Made by a program: the position numbers and the translations under genes. From Trichaptum fuscoviolaceum (taxonomy: Eukaryota > Basidiomycota > Agaricomycetes > Hymenochaetales > Trichaptaceae), in assembly GCA_910574455.1 (NCBI GenBank), contig CAJSYZ010000008.1, positions 3,040,707-3,104,706 on the forward strand: a stretch of 64,000 bases of DNA, given 5' to 3'. Under the pieces are notes generated by a model that was given only the letters and a program-made list of their open reading frames with translations, ran no database searches and was not told the origin of the DNA. Shown in pieces: positions 44,547-55,977 of the stretch (position 1 is its first letter; each line of letters opens with the position of its first letter).

Positions 44547-47479
44547 ATGGCGCTCAATTCAGCGACCATGACCTCCACTCATACGAGTTCGATTCATAGC
44601 TGGTACACGATCAACGAGCTCGAACTCCAAAGCATCGTGAAAGAAACCGAAATGGAGGGTCCTTCTGAAGTCATTGATGTAGGGGACATCAATAGCACTC
44701 CTACCAGACCTCGCATCACTTCGCACCTATATACGCATCAGAGCGTTGACCCTTCATTACGGGAAGAGTTAAAGCGATCCCGGTTCAGTGGCATCTCTTT
44801 TGAGGAGTTCTTGAAATGCTCGTTTGGACTGTCGGATAAGGATATGGAAACTCTGAAGGAAAGCGTGAGGGAAAAGTCGGTTCACGAGTTGAAGCAATAT
44901 AAATCCAAAGCGACCGAGTTCGCGATGCACGCCGAAAATCTGGAAGCTAAAATGTACAAGCCGTTCGCGGAGATGGGAAACATGGTACTGAACGCACATC
45001 AAAAAGGGTCTACAAAACGAATCAAAGTGCTTCCTTCCACTGGCAACGAATTCGTGAAAGGTGACCGTTTTGGTAGACGAAAACCTGATGTGTCATTGGT
45101 GCCAGAGAAGGATGGGGATGAAAGCATCGACATGGAATCTTTACGGTGGTATCACATGTTGTGCGTGCTGGAGTTCAAGAAAGGACAATCAAATCGAAAA
45201 CATCCTCGAGAAGAGGACCCCTCAGACCGTGAATCCCGCAAGCGCGGCTCGACAACCTCGGCGCTAGCGCATGAATCCGGAGCTGACCCATTACCTGAAG
45301 CATCCGGAACCGCAACAAGGACCTCAGCGGGTGCACGGGCTTCTGGACCAGTCACTTCCCGGGGGCGCGGAACCAGGACTAAGACCTCAACGGGTGCGAG
45401 CGCAGTTACTTCCCGCGGACGCGGAACCAGGTCAAAGACCTCAACGGGCGCGAGGGCGTCTGGCGCAGTTACTTCCTCGGGGCGCGGAGCTAGGACAAAG
45501 ACTTCATCGGGTGCGAGGGCGTCTGGCGCAGGCCCATCCATGTCTTCAAGAGAAACGTTGACCCGGCCTAGTCCTACGGCTCCATCAGAAGATCTACCTA
45601 TCCTGCGAAGGTCGCAGCGACTCGTAAAAAAATCTCCTCAATCAACCACCGTACCGGACACAATGGGTCCCCCAGTGCCGGTAGCGCAGGGTCCTCCCTC
45701 GACCGAGCCTAAGGATGAAACAGCGATCCCGCCGGCGACGAGCAGTCCATGTAACGACGACAGCCTACAGGCCGGGGAAAATCCGACGGTCCAAGCGTCT
45801 CAGCGCGTCTTACCTACCGCCCAGAGACCTCCTGGTTCGGAAATTGTAGACGATACAGAGGTACAACTGGCAAACTACGCTACAGAGATGTTGAGCATTC
45901 TTTCAGATCGTACATTTGCATTCGGTGCAATTGTCAAGAAAACGAAAATGCAGCTCACTTACTATTCGCGCTCCACTTATGTCATTTCGAACGACATCGA
46001 CATCGTCAAAGACCCTGTCATGTTTGCTGTTTTCTTGTGCTTATTCTTGAGCCAGCCCCTGGACAAGCTCGGTTTCAACAAGGATATGGGCCATCGCAAC
46101 CCTTTCAATCGCGAAAACGAGATGACAAGAACGCTCAACTTTGAATTAGACCCGATCGACGGAGGCGATAATTTCAAGTTAAATCCTGGCATGAAACTTG
46201 AGTTGGAAGATTGCATTCACACCGAGTACTGTCTCATGGGTCGAGCAACGACAGTCTTCAACGTCAAGAGGCCGGAGGGATGTCAAGTCGATCTTGTCTT
46301 GAAAGTTCAATACCATCCGAAGAGTAGGAGGCGCGAAGACCATGCGATAATAATAGCACGAGAGGTCGACCCGGAACATTCGCCTGAGATTTATGGAGTA
46401 GCTATAATGGCAGAGAAGTCTCCTTCAGAGAACCTCAAGAGTGCTTGCGATACGCCCCCGAAGAATAAACTAGAGACGCGAGAAATACGTGTGCTATTGA
46501 TGCGGAAATACAGACCAATTGAGGAGTTGAATGATGATGAGTTCCATGAAGTCATCCCTCAATTTGGCACTTGTACGTTCCGACGTTGCTCTTGATATAG
46601 ATTACCAATGAACTGACCACTATCTCAACAGATGTTCATGCACTCTACTCCGAGAGGGGTCTCCTTCATCGGGATATTAGCATCGCCAATATGGCATTTT
46701 ACATTAAGGAGGGAAAGATTATCGGTACGCTGATTGATTTCGATTTGGCCACCTTTCCGGAACAGACACCTCGTCTGGGTGGAGCTATACCACAACCTTC
46801 GGCCAACAGTCCGGCTGTTCCTGAAGCCGTCAACGAAACTACCTCTTCGGCTGCCATTCTGGACACACCTATAGTTTCAGACGTACCCAATGCACCCGGC
46901 GCAATTGCCCCCCTGCCTACCGCAGCCATCGCAGTTGGGAACGGCAACAATGGCAAAGGTCAAGAACGATCTGGCACTACACCCTTCATGGCTATCGAGA
47001 GTCTCGACATAGAACTTCCCGGGTATGTACACCATCTGCGCCACGAATTGGAGTCTCTCCTTTACGCATCTGTATGGCATGGCGTCGGTTATCGGTGGAA
47101 AAAGGGGAAACTTCCGATGGTATGGGATGTCGATAAAAACAAACTCATCGATCTTCTCAGACCATGGAGAGTAGGATCCTGGACAGTTGTTGTTAAGGAG
47201 AAGGTTGACTTCCTATTGGATGCGTCGGGCATACTCAAATATGTTAAGCACGAAGAACTTCGTGACAAATGTTTTAGGCTCACAAGAGTGTACTGCCGAA
47301 GGGCAGGAGCATTAAAAGGCATCAAAGCGGAGTTAAACATGGCCAAGGTATCGGGAAAGAAGTGCCAGGACATCATTTTCGTCAACGAGCCTATTTTCCC
47401 TCACTTTGCAGATATATGGGGCTTGAGAAGGGTTGAATGCCAGAAGAGTTGTTGTGTAGAATCAACATCTAGATTTTAG
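44547..47479 (+). CDS. FunK1-type fungal protein kinase, full length, motifs intact, with tandem repeat
   Basis: Exons 44547-46572 and 46632-47479, 957 residues. First ATG is 44547 (MALNSATM). N-terminal domain: SHLYTHQSVDPSLREELKR, FGLSDKDMETLKESV, KPFAEMGNMVLNAHQ. A tandem repeat (about residues 250-330) separates it from the ATP lobe, with FAFGAIVKKTKMQLTYYSRS, MGRATTVFNVKRPE, LVLKVQYHPKSRRRED (VAIK-like Lys) and HSPEIYGVAIMAEKS. Exon 2: YVHALYSERGLLHRDISIAN (H688, D690), LIDFDLATF (D711), TPFMAIESL, ELESLLYASVWHGVGYRW, VECQKSCCVESTSRF. All catalytic residues are present. Its C-terminal VES.SRF tail matches type B genes of the cassettes, suggesting these descend from a gene like this one. 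Substrate unknown. Confidence 0.88.
45300..45540 (+). repeat. in-frame tandem repeat (RGRGTRTKTSTGARASGAVTS units)
   Basis: Four imperfect units of 17-21 residues built on T-S-R-G-R-G-T-R-T-K-T-S-T-G-A-R-A-S-G. Bases repeat as CGCGGAACCAGGACTAAGAC and variants. The segment is basic, and its RGRG cores resemble RGG or AT-hook elements. It is absent from the other full-length copy at 4482. Confidence 0.85.
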
Positions 47480-47924
47480 TACTTACGATACATCCTTATT
47501 AGCTTCTGATGCATTCCTTTTTTGAATCACTATTGTGCATGTCAGTAAGAAAGAAGAATCTCACTATGTAGCTGCGCTGACAATGGATCCAAGTAAGTTG
47601 GGTGTTACAAACTATTCATGCCAAGCCACTGGTTGCGATCTTCACCGGTTCGGTGATCGGATAACACTGAACTTAATTTTACCTTCGGCCGGGGCCGTGG
47701 CTCGCTTACTACAGTACTATGTAGTACTAGTACCTACTATTACATAGTCGGCATTGTGTGGCATAGTGACAGGACTCGGAGTTCGTATGTTGATTCACAA
47801 CCATGAAGCAAAGTGCAACATGCAACTTGCGGGCCTTCGTCCTACTGCTTTCACTTAAAAATCATTTGTTCCTCTAGATGTCAATTTACTCTTTGGAAAA
47901 TCTCCTCCATTACGTCGCATGCGT

Positions 47925-48032
47925 CCGTCGGGAGCCTAACACGCCACTCACACCTCTATACCCATCAGAATGTTGATCGGAATCTCGGTTCTTTAGGGCG
48001 TTATCGATACGATTTGAGAAGTTCGTTTGGAG
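47925..48032 (+). pseudogene. FunK1 pseudogene, 5' piece upstream of nested insertion
   Basis: Reads SHLYTHQNVDRNLGSLGRYR and DLRSSFGV, the conserved FunK1 N-terminal block, with small deletions. It stops at the TA where a TIR element begins (48033-48034); the same exon resumes at 54202 (SVSNMETEKNRARKIA), aligned with DTDMEVLKDRVQNIA in intact copies. Confidence 0.75.
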
Positions 48033-48359
48033 TATGGTGCCGTTCACTTACAGGCCACTACTTTTGTGCAGCCGCCAAATTGGATCTCAGTAAAAAATTT
48101 CGAGAAAAGAATTCGCAAAATCTTTGAAAATATTAGTGTGGACTCCGTTTGCCCGGAAAAGCTCAAATTTGCAATAATAAGGTTGATTAACATAGAATAT
48201 ATTAGGGAATAATAAGTTAGTAGTTATCTTTGCATGCCCGGAAACGGAAGCTGTATGACAAATACATGCCATAAAAAGGAAATATTGAGGACTCCGCCAA
48301 TTTGGGTGAACTCCAAAAATTTATCTCCGCCAGTTTTGCCCCAAAAATTAAATCATTTA

Positions 48360-48396
48360 GTGGAAATGCTCCTTTCACTAAAAGGAGCATTTCCAC
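48360..48396. other. perfect 16-bp hairpin upstream of LINE ORF1
   Basis: Arms GTGGAAATGCTCCTTT (48360-48375) and AAAGGAGCATTTCCAC (48381-48396) with a 5-nt loop, ending 19 bases before the ORF1 ATG. It would form a stable stem in the RNA. Confidence 0.75.
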
Positions 48397-48415
48397 GATT
48401 TTTGAGATAACCACC

Positions 48416-49623
48416 ATGTCCAGTCAAGAAGACAGGGTGGCACAAAGCATTAGCGCAAATAATAGCTTTGAAGCATCAATATCTCTTACTCACGAAGAAG
48501 TACACGAACTCCTGGACGCGAACAACTCACTTAAGGCACCGGAAGTAATATCGGCTATCAAGAAATGGTCGCGAGGCACCAAGGTCACAGCAAAACAGGC
48601 AACGGCCCTGGACAGGATGCTTGATCGCCTATTGGTGATCTTCGCCTCCACCCACTCGTACACGGACATAGTCGAGCGTCTCCAGGCGCTTGACGAGAAG
48701 ATCAGCGCACCACCGGAAGCGAAGAAGACCACCTATGCGTCAGTGGCGCGATCGACACCGGAAGTTCGAGCGCCCAAACGACCCACCCGTGCCGACGAGG
48801 TGACGATCAAGATTACTCGCCAGTCCGTGGCAGAAACGAGGACGCAGGGGTCAGGAGAGGAGGTGAAGGGATGGGTGGAGAAGGCGTTGAAGGACAGCGG
48901 GGTGGATGGGTTAAGGGAGTTGGAAGTCCAAGGGGTACAACCACACCGGAGTGGCACGAAGGTCACGGTTCGCTTGAAGTCCCCAGAGGATGCGAAGGCA
49001 ATCGTCCGGAGTGCCGCAAAGTGCTCGAAGGCCTTGGGCGAAGGTGCAAAGGTGAGTGTCCCGCATTTTGGAGTGGTAATACAAGGGGTACCTTTGTACT
49101 ACGCCCCACGGGCGCGGATACTCGAAGGGAACTGCATGAGCAGAACCCCCACTTGCTACCCTCCCCCGAGACCATCGTGGACATCCGATGGCTGGTGCCA
49201 AAGGACAGGCTACCTCTGGGGCGACGCGCAGGCAGTTGGGTGGTCATTCTCGACAACCAACAAGCGGCGGACAACCTAATTGACCAGAGTGTCAAAGTCC
49301 AGTCGCTCCTGCTCTCCGCCCGGAGGTACTTTACGGGGCCCCGCCAGTGCCGCAAATGTCAGCGATGGGGCCACCTCAGCTACAGCTGCACGGCTAAGGA
49401 GCAGACATGCGCTCATTGCGGCGGACCCCACGACGGTCAGACCTGCCAGTCCAAGGAGTCGAAGAGGTGTGTTAACTGCAATGGCAATCATGAGTCCTTT
49501 TACCCCCAGTGCCCAACGAGACGCACTGAGTCCCTGCGAGCGAGGGAGGCTCAAGCGGGCGAAAGTGTGTACTTTGCGGGTATTGACTTCCAATTCTCCT
49601 CTTTTCTTTCTTCCTCTTCATGA
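48416..49623 (+). pseudogene. LINE ORF1 (gag-like nucleic-acid-binding protein), frameshifted
   Basis: Starts MSSQEDRVAQSISANN; a Lys/Glu-rich N-terminal part (IKKWSRGTKVTAKQATALDR) and RRM-like middle (KVTVRLKSPEDAKAIV) run in one frame to about 49085. The frame then changes, and VDIRWLVPKDRLPLGRRAG and three CCHC knuckles follow: CRKCQRWGHLSYSC, CAHCGGPHDGQTC, CVNCNGNHESFYPQC. Binding of the element's RNA is the family role. One shift of one base separates the halves. Confidence 0.8.
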
Positions 49624-52600
49624 ATATTGAACAATTATCCCAACACGGCTTTAGAATTCGTTCCCTTAACTGCCACCGTAGATACGAAGTATTGATTTCT
49701 CTCCTTAATAATTCTGACCCCAAGTCTCTCGACATCCTATGTATACAAGAACCCCCCCCCTCTTTTGCTCGATTCCCCTCTCTCTCGCCCCGTCAGTGGG
49801 ACAGACTCTTACCTTTCCCTTCTAACGACGAAACTCCGCCAAAATGTTTTATTTATATCAGTAAACGCATCCCCTCCTCCTCATTCACACAAATCCAAAT
49901 TCCCCATTCCAATATCACGGCACTCCGCATTCGCATTTCTCATCTTTTTATTTCTCTATTTAATGTATACAACCCCCCTAATTCTTCTCAAACAATTGAT
50001 GCCTTGCATACACACCTTCAAGACCCGAGGACAGGCCCAAGTGCAGCAGATGCGATCATGCTAGTTGGGGACTTCAATAAACACGACCCCCTGTGGTCGG
50101 GTCCCCTTCATCCCCATCGTACCAAGAGGGACCCAGCAGACACCTTGATCGACATCATCCTGAGACACGGACTGGGGCTGTGCCTAGAGCCCGGCACCCC
50201 AACGTACCTGTCTCCAGCACATCGGACGTGGTCAACACTGGACTTGCTCTTTGTTTCTGAAGATAGTCTCCTCCCCGTATTGTCGTACTGTCATACATTT
50301 GGAGGAGATGCATCAGACCATATGGGGCTGGAAGCCGAGTTCAGCATATACCCTGACCAGGTAGACGCAAAGCCGAAACCGAGGTTCCGGGAGGCAGACT
50401 GGGCCGCGTTCGCCAAAGCTGTCAATAACTACTTTCAGGCGAACCCACTACCGGCCATAGGACCCTCCCCGGCCTCGCTGGACAACTATGTGACTCTCCT
50501 CACGAAAGGGCTGCAACACCTCCTAGCCTCGGCAGTCCCAACCACTACAGTATCCCAGTATCGCAACCGCTGGTGGACTGCCGAGCTTACAGCCCTTCGC
50601 AAGGAGTACCGCAAGGTTCAACGACGCATAAACAAGTCCGATAGATCGCATGCGTCATGGGAAGAATGAAAGAGGCGCGTAACAAGTACACTGGGGCTAT
50701 CACGAAGCAGAAACGGGCACACTGGAAACAATATATGGAACAGCTGACGCAAGAACAACTGTGGACGGCGGCGCGGTACACTGACGATACCCCTAGTGCG
50801 TCAACCCGCGTCCCCGCCCTCACCAGCCCCAATGGCATGGTTTCCAGCACAGACGGAAAGTGCGCCGTTCTCTTCGACACCTTCTTCCCTTCCCTGCCCA
50901 ACAGCTACCGACCCCCAGCGCCTTTGGCCCAGCCTGAACGGACCATCCCCCTGGCCCCTTTTGACCAGAGGGACATCGATAAAGCCATATCGAGATTGGC
51001 CCCGTTCAAGGCCCCAGGGCCATCGGGCATACCCAATATTGCTATCAAGTCAGCCCAGGCATTCCTAGGACCGGCCTTGCTTAGCATATTGCGGGCATCC
51101 CTGGAATTAGGCCACTTCCCGACACCATGGAAGTCGTACAGCACAGTCACCCTTCGCAAACCGGGAAAAAGCGATTACACGGTACCCAAAGCATATCGAC
51201 CTGTCGCGTTGGAAGACACCTTGGGTAAGGTGCTCGAATCTGTCATTGCGACACGGCTGTCGGCCATTGCGGAGGCGCACCAGATGCTGCCGGCCACTCA
51301 GTTCGGGGGCCGACCGGGGCGCACCACCACGGACGCCATCCTATTCATCACCCAGAAAGTGAAAGACGCATGGCGCACGGGCAGGGTGGCCAGTCTCCTA
51401 CTCATGGATATTTCGCAAGCCTTCCCGACCGTGCCTCACCCATCCCTATTAGCCAAACTCAAACGAGCGGGAGTGCCACCACCCCTTACAGCGTGGATTA
51501 CAAGCTTCCTCTCCGACCGCACCACCACCCTGTCCTTCGACGACTTCACTTCCTCCCCTCAACCAGTCCCCATTGGCGTCCCACAAGGCTCACCCCTCTC
51601 CCCCATACTGTACCTCCTCTTTAATTCCGACCTCTTGCAGCTCCCCGCAAAACCCACCGACCCATCCTCGGGCTTCATTGATGATACGGCCAAGCTAGTT
51701 GTCTCAAACTCTGCCGCAACCAATGTGCTCACACTCAATGCGTATCTCCAAGACGCGGACCGCTGGGGGGATACGAACGGATCTCGGTACGATTATCAGA
51801 AGTTCCAGCTGATTCACTTTTGGGGGCACAAGGCCAAGCCAGCAACAGCAACAACAGCAGCACTCGACCTTCAATTCCGCTCGCATGTTATCCGACCATC
51901 GGCGCACGCAAGGTACCTGGGGGTCATACTGGATGAGAAGCTGTCCTTCAAATTTCACATTGAACAGGTCCTTGCTCGGGGCACCCGGACACTGGGAGCG
52001 GTGGGAAGGCTAAAGGTACCCCATGGCTATATGCGCCAACTTATACAGGCCATGGTCCTCCCTCGGGTTGAATACGCCCTGGTAACGTGGTACGAGCCCC
52101 TCTCGGAGGGCCCAGGACGACGGACAGGGAACGCAGGGCTCACTAAGGCAATGTCCAAATTGCAGAGGAGGGCCGCCAAACTCATTACCGGGGCCTTCAG
52201 TACCACAGCCACGGACATGGCGGACTTTCATGCGCACCTTCTACCCACCCACATTCGCCTCAAGCTCAGTGTTTTCAAGGCCGCAGTGCGACTGTGCACG
52301 CTACCTCCACAACACCCACTACACGCCATGGTGCAGCGATGCCGGCGACCGGTGAAGAGACACCGCTCTGTCCTTCATAAGCTAATGAGTGCCTTCCCGG
52401 AGCTACGGGGGTCTGTAGAGTCCATAAGGCCCCTACTCGGTACGGATTCAGCGTTCCCGGGTCTAACAACCCGTGTAGCGACATCCCGCGCGGCAGCCAA
52501 GGATGAAGCAGAAGCAGCAATCGCAGCAGGGTCACTCTGCATCTTCTCAGATGGGTCGGGTTACAAGGGAGGTGTAGGGGCCGCAGCCATAGCCTTCGGG

Positions 52601-53744
52601 GGGAAACCAAGGGCTTCGTACGAGGACTACGTCGGGAAGTTAGGCACAGGAACTGGGGCAAAGGACAGGCGGATGGAGGTCAAGGACGGGGTCACCGGGA
52701 GACCGGGGACACAGACGCAGGAAGGCGTATTTCTCTCTTCTTTTTCTTCTTCTTTTCCTTCTCTCAACGAGGCTCACTCTCACTGTAGCTCTAGCAAAGT
52801 CTCTTCTCTCTCTTTTCCTTCTTCTCTTTCCTCCTCTTCTTCTCTTTCTCTGCCGCTTTCACCCACAGGTCATATCTGGTCCCCGGACGTGCGCCGCCTC
52901 CACCTTGGGACGGCTCGGGAACACACGGTCTTTGAAGCTGAAGTGAGTGGTGCGATTCTCGGGCTCGACCTCATCAGGGCCACCCCCCGTGCCACCCGGG
53001 CATCGATATTCATCGACTGCCAGGCCGCCATAAGCGCCATCCGGGCTCCCCGAGCACAACCGGGCCAACATCTCCTCACCATATTCTGGACGGAACTTCA
53101 GCGACTTCAGCAGCAACGAACCACTCTAGCCATTACCATCCACTGGGTCCCAGGCCACGAGGACATGGAAGCCAATGAGCAGGTCGACGGGGAGGCCAAA
53201 ATGGCAGCACAGAACACCGGGGCCAACCAAACCGGCCGACTCCGATATTTTGCCAACAGCCTACCAGCTAGCGCGGCCGCGCTCATAGCGGCTAGGAAAA
53301 ATCAGGCCTCCCTCGAGTGGAAACAAGAGTGGACCAAGTCCAAGAGCGCGAAGAAATTGCGGGGCCGTCGACTCGAGTGCCCCCTCGCGGGCGGTACGCA
53401 CTATCTACAAAGACCGAAGCCGGAACGAGTGCGCCATCCTCACACAGTTACGCACGGGGCACGCACCACTGAACGCTCACCTCTTCCGCATCCGCTGCTC
53501 TGACTCTCCGCTCTGTTCCAACTGCAAGGTCGCCGAAACGGCCTCTCACTACCTCTTCAACTGCCGGAAATATGCTAGCCAACGCCGTGCACTCCGAACG
53601 TCACTCCGCAACAAACCCCTCACTTTACGTTCTGCACTGGGCCCGGGAGCAAGGGTCGGACCCATACTACGCTTCATCAAAGACTCGGGTCGATTCCCCC
53701 ACCTGTTCCCGACCACTGAGGTGGAAGACGATACCTTGGGTTGA
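49620..53744 (+). pseudogene. LINE ORF2: endonuclease, reverse transcriptase, RNase H; frameshifted
   Basis: The first frame (49620-50669) is the endonuclease: LDILCIQEPP, LVGDFNKHDPLW, TWSTLDLLFVS, GGDASDHMGL. A shift at about 50660 leads to the second frame (to 53503): RT with KAPGPSGIPN, KAYRPVALEDTLGKVLE, GGRPGRTTTDAI, LLMDISQAFPTV (catalytic Asp), PQGSPLSPILYLLF and the active-site box GFIDDTAKLVV. RNase H has IFSDGSGYKGGVGAAAI, FEAEVSGAILGLDL, FIDCQAAISAI and IHWVPGHEDMEANEQVD. After another shift near 53400 the frame gives CSDSPLCSNCKVAETASHYL, a CCHC-like finger, and stops at 53742-53744. A pyrimidine-rich stretch codes a Ser/Phe-rich insert inside RNase H. Confidence 0.85.
52733..52870 (+). 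repeat. pyrimidine-rich tract inside LINE RNase H
   Basis: About 130 bases almost free of purines apart from a short centre, coding LSSFSSSFPSLNEA and SSLSFPSSLSSSSSLS in frame. It separates the first RNase H Asp (FSDGSG) from the Glu block (EAEVSG), where the family normally has a short link. Confidence 0.7.
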
Positions 53745-54201
53745 TTTAGGCTTTCTTTATTCCCCGCTTCTTCTCAATTATTCTCCTATTTATTCTCTCT
53801 AGAGCGGACCCTCAAGACGGGCCCCCCTCTCTCCTGCGCAATTGTAACACCAAAAGCCAACACTTGTACCACCACCCTCCCGCTCTGTAGCTATATGCGC
53901 ATCCCTCTTCCTCTCAGCGACACTTCGCCTCACAAGAATCCCACACTCAAAATACCCTTTCCGGATCATACCTATCAGAGCTTCTTTATTCTTTAATCCT
54001 TTAATTTTCACTCTTCCAGCCTCACACATAGATAAATGGTAGATTACATGTATTTAAGTGCGCCATAGGCCCTAAAGGGCCTGCAGTCACTATAATGGAA
54101 TAAATCAAATCAAATCAATAAAGGATTTTTAAATAACTATTTTTTTGATTTTTCTATTTGGGGTGCACAAAAGTAGTGGTCTCTAAGTGAACGGCACCAT
54201 A

Positions 54202-54790
54202 AGTGTCTCCAACATGGAGACCGAAAAAAATCGTGCCCGTAAAATCGCTATTCACAAAGCGGAGGACTACAAAACAAAAGTGGCTGAGTCCGCGATCACG
54301 CAAGAGCTTTTGAAGCAGATATACCTATTACTATGGATATTTGTGTCTCATGCGCGTCATCTCCGTCCAGTCATACAGCACTGACAGAGGACCCGGCCAA
54401 TCTGCGGGAGACTTGCATCGACTTTCGAGGGAGTCAGGACCCACGGCTCGATACAATTTCATGGACGAGCTGAATAACGAAGAGTTTTACCAAAGCATAC
54501 CTCAATTTACTACCTGTGCGTTTCATCATTGCTCTTAAAACCGAGACTGACGGACATCTCACCCAATGATCATTCCATTCGCTCTTCTCTGTAGAGGAGA
54601 TCCTTCATCGGAGTACCATCGCTAGCATTGCATATGATTAGTACGTTAAAGAAGGCACACTAGCACTGATGGATTTCGATCCGGCTGCCTTTGCCGATGT
54701 AACATGATCCATTGTGGAGGGAGCTAAACGCATAGTTGCCTCTGCGTCGGTCAACCTTTACCTGATTCCTCTTTCTTACTGATACCGTGA
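54202..54790 (+). pseudogene. FunK1 pseudogene, 3' piece downstream of nested insertion
   Basis: Resumes the broken exon with SVSNMETEKNRARKIAIHKA and EDYKTKVAESA, then lacks the ATP lobe and reads MDELNNEEFYQSIPQFTTC before the family intron (GTGCGTTTC). Beyond it, LMDFDPAAFADVT (the DFD block) is visible, but the catalytic loop is scrambled (HRSTIASIAYD followed by a stop). Homology ends before the adjacent minus-strand gene at 54839. A clear pseudogene. Confidence 0.75.
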
Positions 54791-54838
54791 CGCACGATAG
54801 TAATTCAAAAAAAGTAATTCATCAATGTATCGCAAGTA

Positions 54839-55977
54839 CTAAAATCTAGATATTGATTCTACACAACAACTCTTCTGGCATTCTACCTTTCTGAAGCCCC
54901 ATATATCTGTGAAGTAAGAGAAAATAGGCTCGTTAACGAAGATCATGTCCTGAGGCATCCTTCCCGATCTCTTGGCCATATTTATGTCCGCTTTGATGCC
55001 TCGCATAGCTCCTGCCCTTTGATTGTACACTTTTGTGAGCATATAACATTTGTCACGAAGTTCTTCGTGATTAACATAGATGAGTATGCGAGACGCATCC
55101 GATAGGAAGTAGAACTTCTTCTCAGCAATAGCTGTCCAAGATCCTACTCTCCATGCTCTGAGAAGATCAACGTTTTTATACTCGTCGTTGCTCCAAATCC
55201 TCGGATATCTCCCTTCTTTCCATCGATAACCAATACCATGCCACACTAAAACATATAAAAGAGACTCAAGATCATGACACAGTTCGTGAGCATTGGAAAA
55301 GAAGAACAACTCAAGAGCCTCAATGGCCATAAAGGGTGCGGTTCCACACTGTTCTTGACATTTGCCATTTTTGTCCTGTTCACTCGCGTTTACACTTTCA
55401 TTCAGAGATGTGTGCACATTTGACATAGCAACGGGTTGAAAGGTTTCGTTGACGGATCCAGAAGTTCCTGGTCGTTCAGTCCCATCCACATTGGATGTTA
55501 CATCCGGGATAGTAGAAAGATCGAAATCAATCAGCGCAGTAATCGTCTTTCCTTCTTTCATGGCAGCAGTGCTAATATCTCGACGAAGGAGATTTCTTTC
55601 GGAGTAGAGCGAATGTGTAGCTGTCCGGTTTATTGTCAGCGCATACGTCAATTGTTAAACGAGCAATGATAAGACGCACAGGAAGTAAGCTGAGGTACGA
55701 CTTCATGAAATTCTTTGTGAGTTAGCTCCTCCGTCATATTGAAATTTCGCATCAGAACCATTGCCATCGGGGCCTTCGAAAGTCGCTGTGGTGCTACCGT
55801 ACGTGTATTTGCATTGGAGGCTCTGGTATTCGGTGACCTGCGTTTGCGGCTATCAAAGACCCGGTGTGTAGATATGAGTGAAGAACAATAGCCTATTGGA
55901 GAGTTCACGTCTGCCGTATATTCCAGGTTACGCATGCTTTCGGGCTCGTCAAGCGTATTTGTGTTTGAAAAGGCCAT
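54839..55977 (-). CDS. truncated FunK1-like kinase relative, cassette copy 3, type B (RRD)
   Basis: Exons 55680-55977 and 54839-55620, 359 residues, open throughout. It is nearly the same as the type B copy at 15667 but without its 8-nt deletion: MAFSNTNTLDEPESMRNLEY, short basic link SRKRRSPNTRASNANTRTV, MRNFNMTEELTHKEFHEV, then YSERNLLRRDISTAAMKEG. HRD became RRD; the DFG-equivalent LIDFD is intact. C-lobe: APFMAIEALE, DLESLLYVLVWHGIGYRW, VECQKSCCVESISRF. No ATP lobe, so catalysis is not expected. It is divergent from the type A gene at 56434; the whole pair is inverted relative to cassettes 1 and 2. Confidence 0.75.

Larger units (their letters stand above)
48230..54125 (+). mobile_element. 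non-LTR retrotransposon (LINE), Tad/I-like with RNase H
   Basis: Two-ORF element: an ORF1 with zinc knuckles, then an ORF2 with apurinic-type endonuclease, reverse transcriptase, RNase H and a C-terminal zinc-finger-like motif. The order EN-RT-RNase H is known from the Tad and I groups. The 3' end is an AAATC repeat tail (AAATCAAATCAAATCAATAAA) near 54105-54125. The 5' boundary is estimated. At least three frameshifts interrupt the ORFs, so the copy is defective. Confidence 0.85.
48035..54199. mobile_element. TIR element at a TA site (Tc1/mariner-like), carrying a nested LINE
   Basis: Left end TGGTGCCGTTCACTTA (48035 on) is the inverse of the right end TAAGTGAACGGCACCA (ending 54199); similarity continues for about 39 bp with a few mismatches (CCACTACTTTTGTGCA). 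TA flanks both sides (48033-48034, 54200-54201). Removing the element leaves one TA exactly where intact FunK1 genes have TA in GGCGTAA. There is no transposase; the rest of the interior is LINE sequence, so the host element was probably a short MITE-like unit. Confidence 0.8.
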
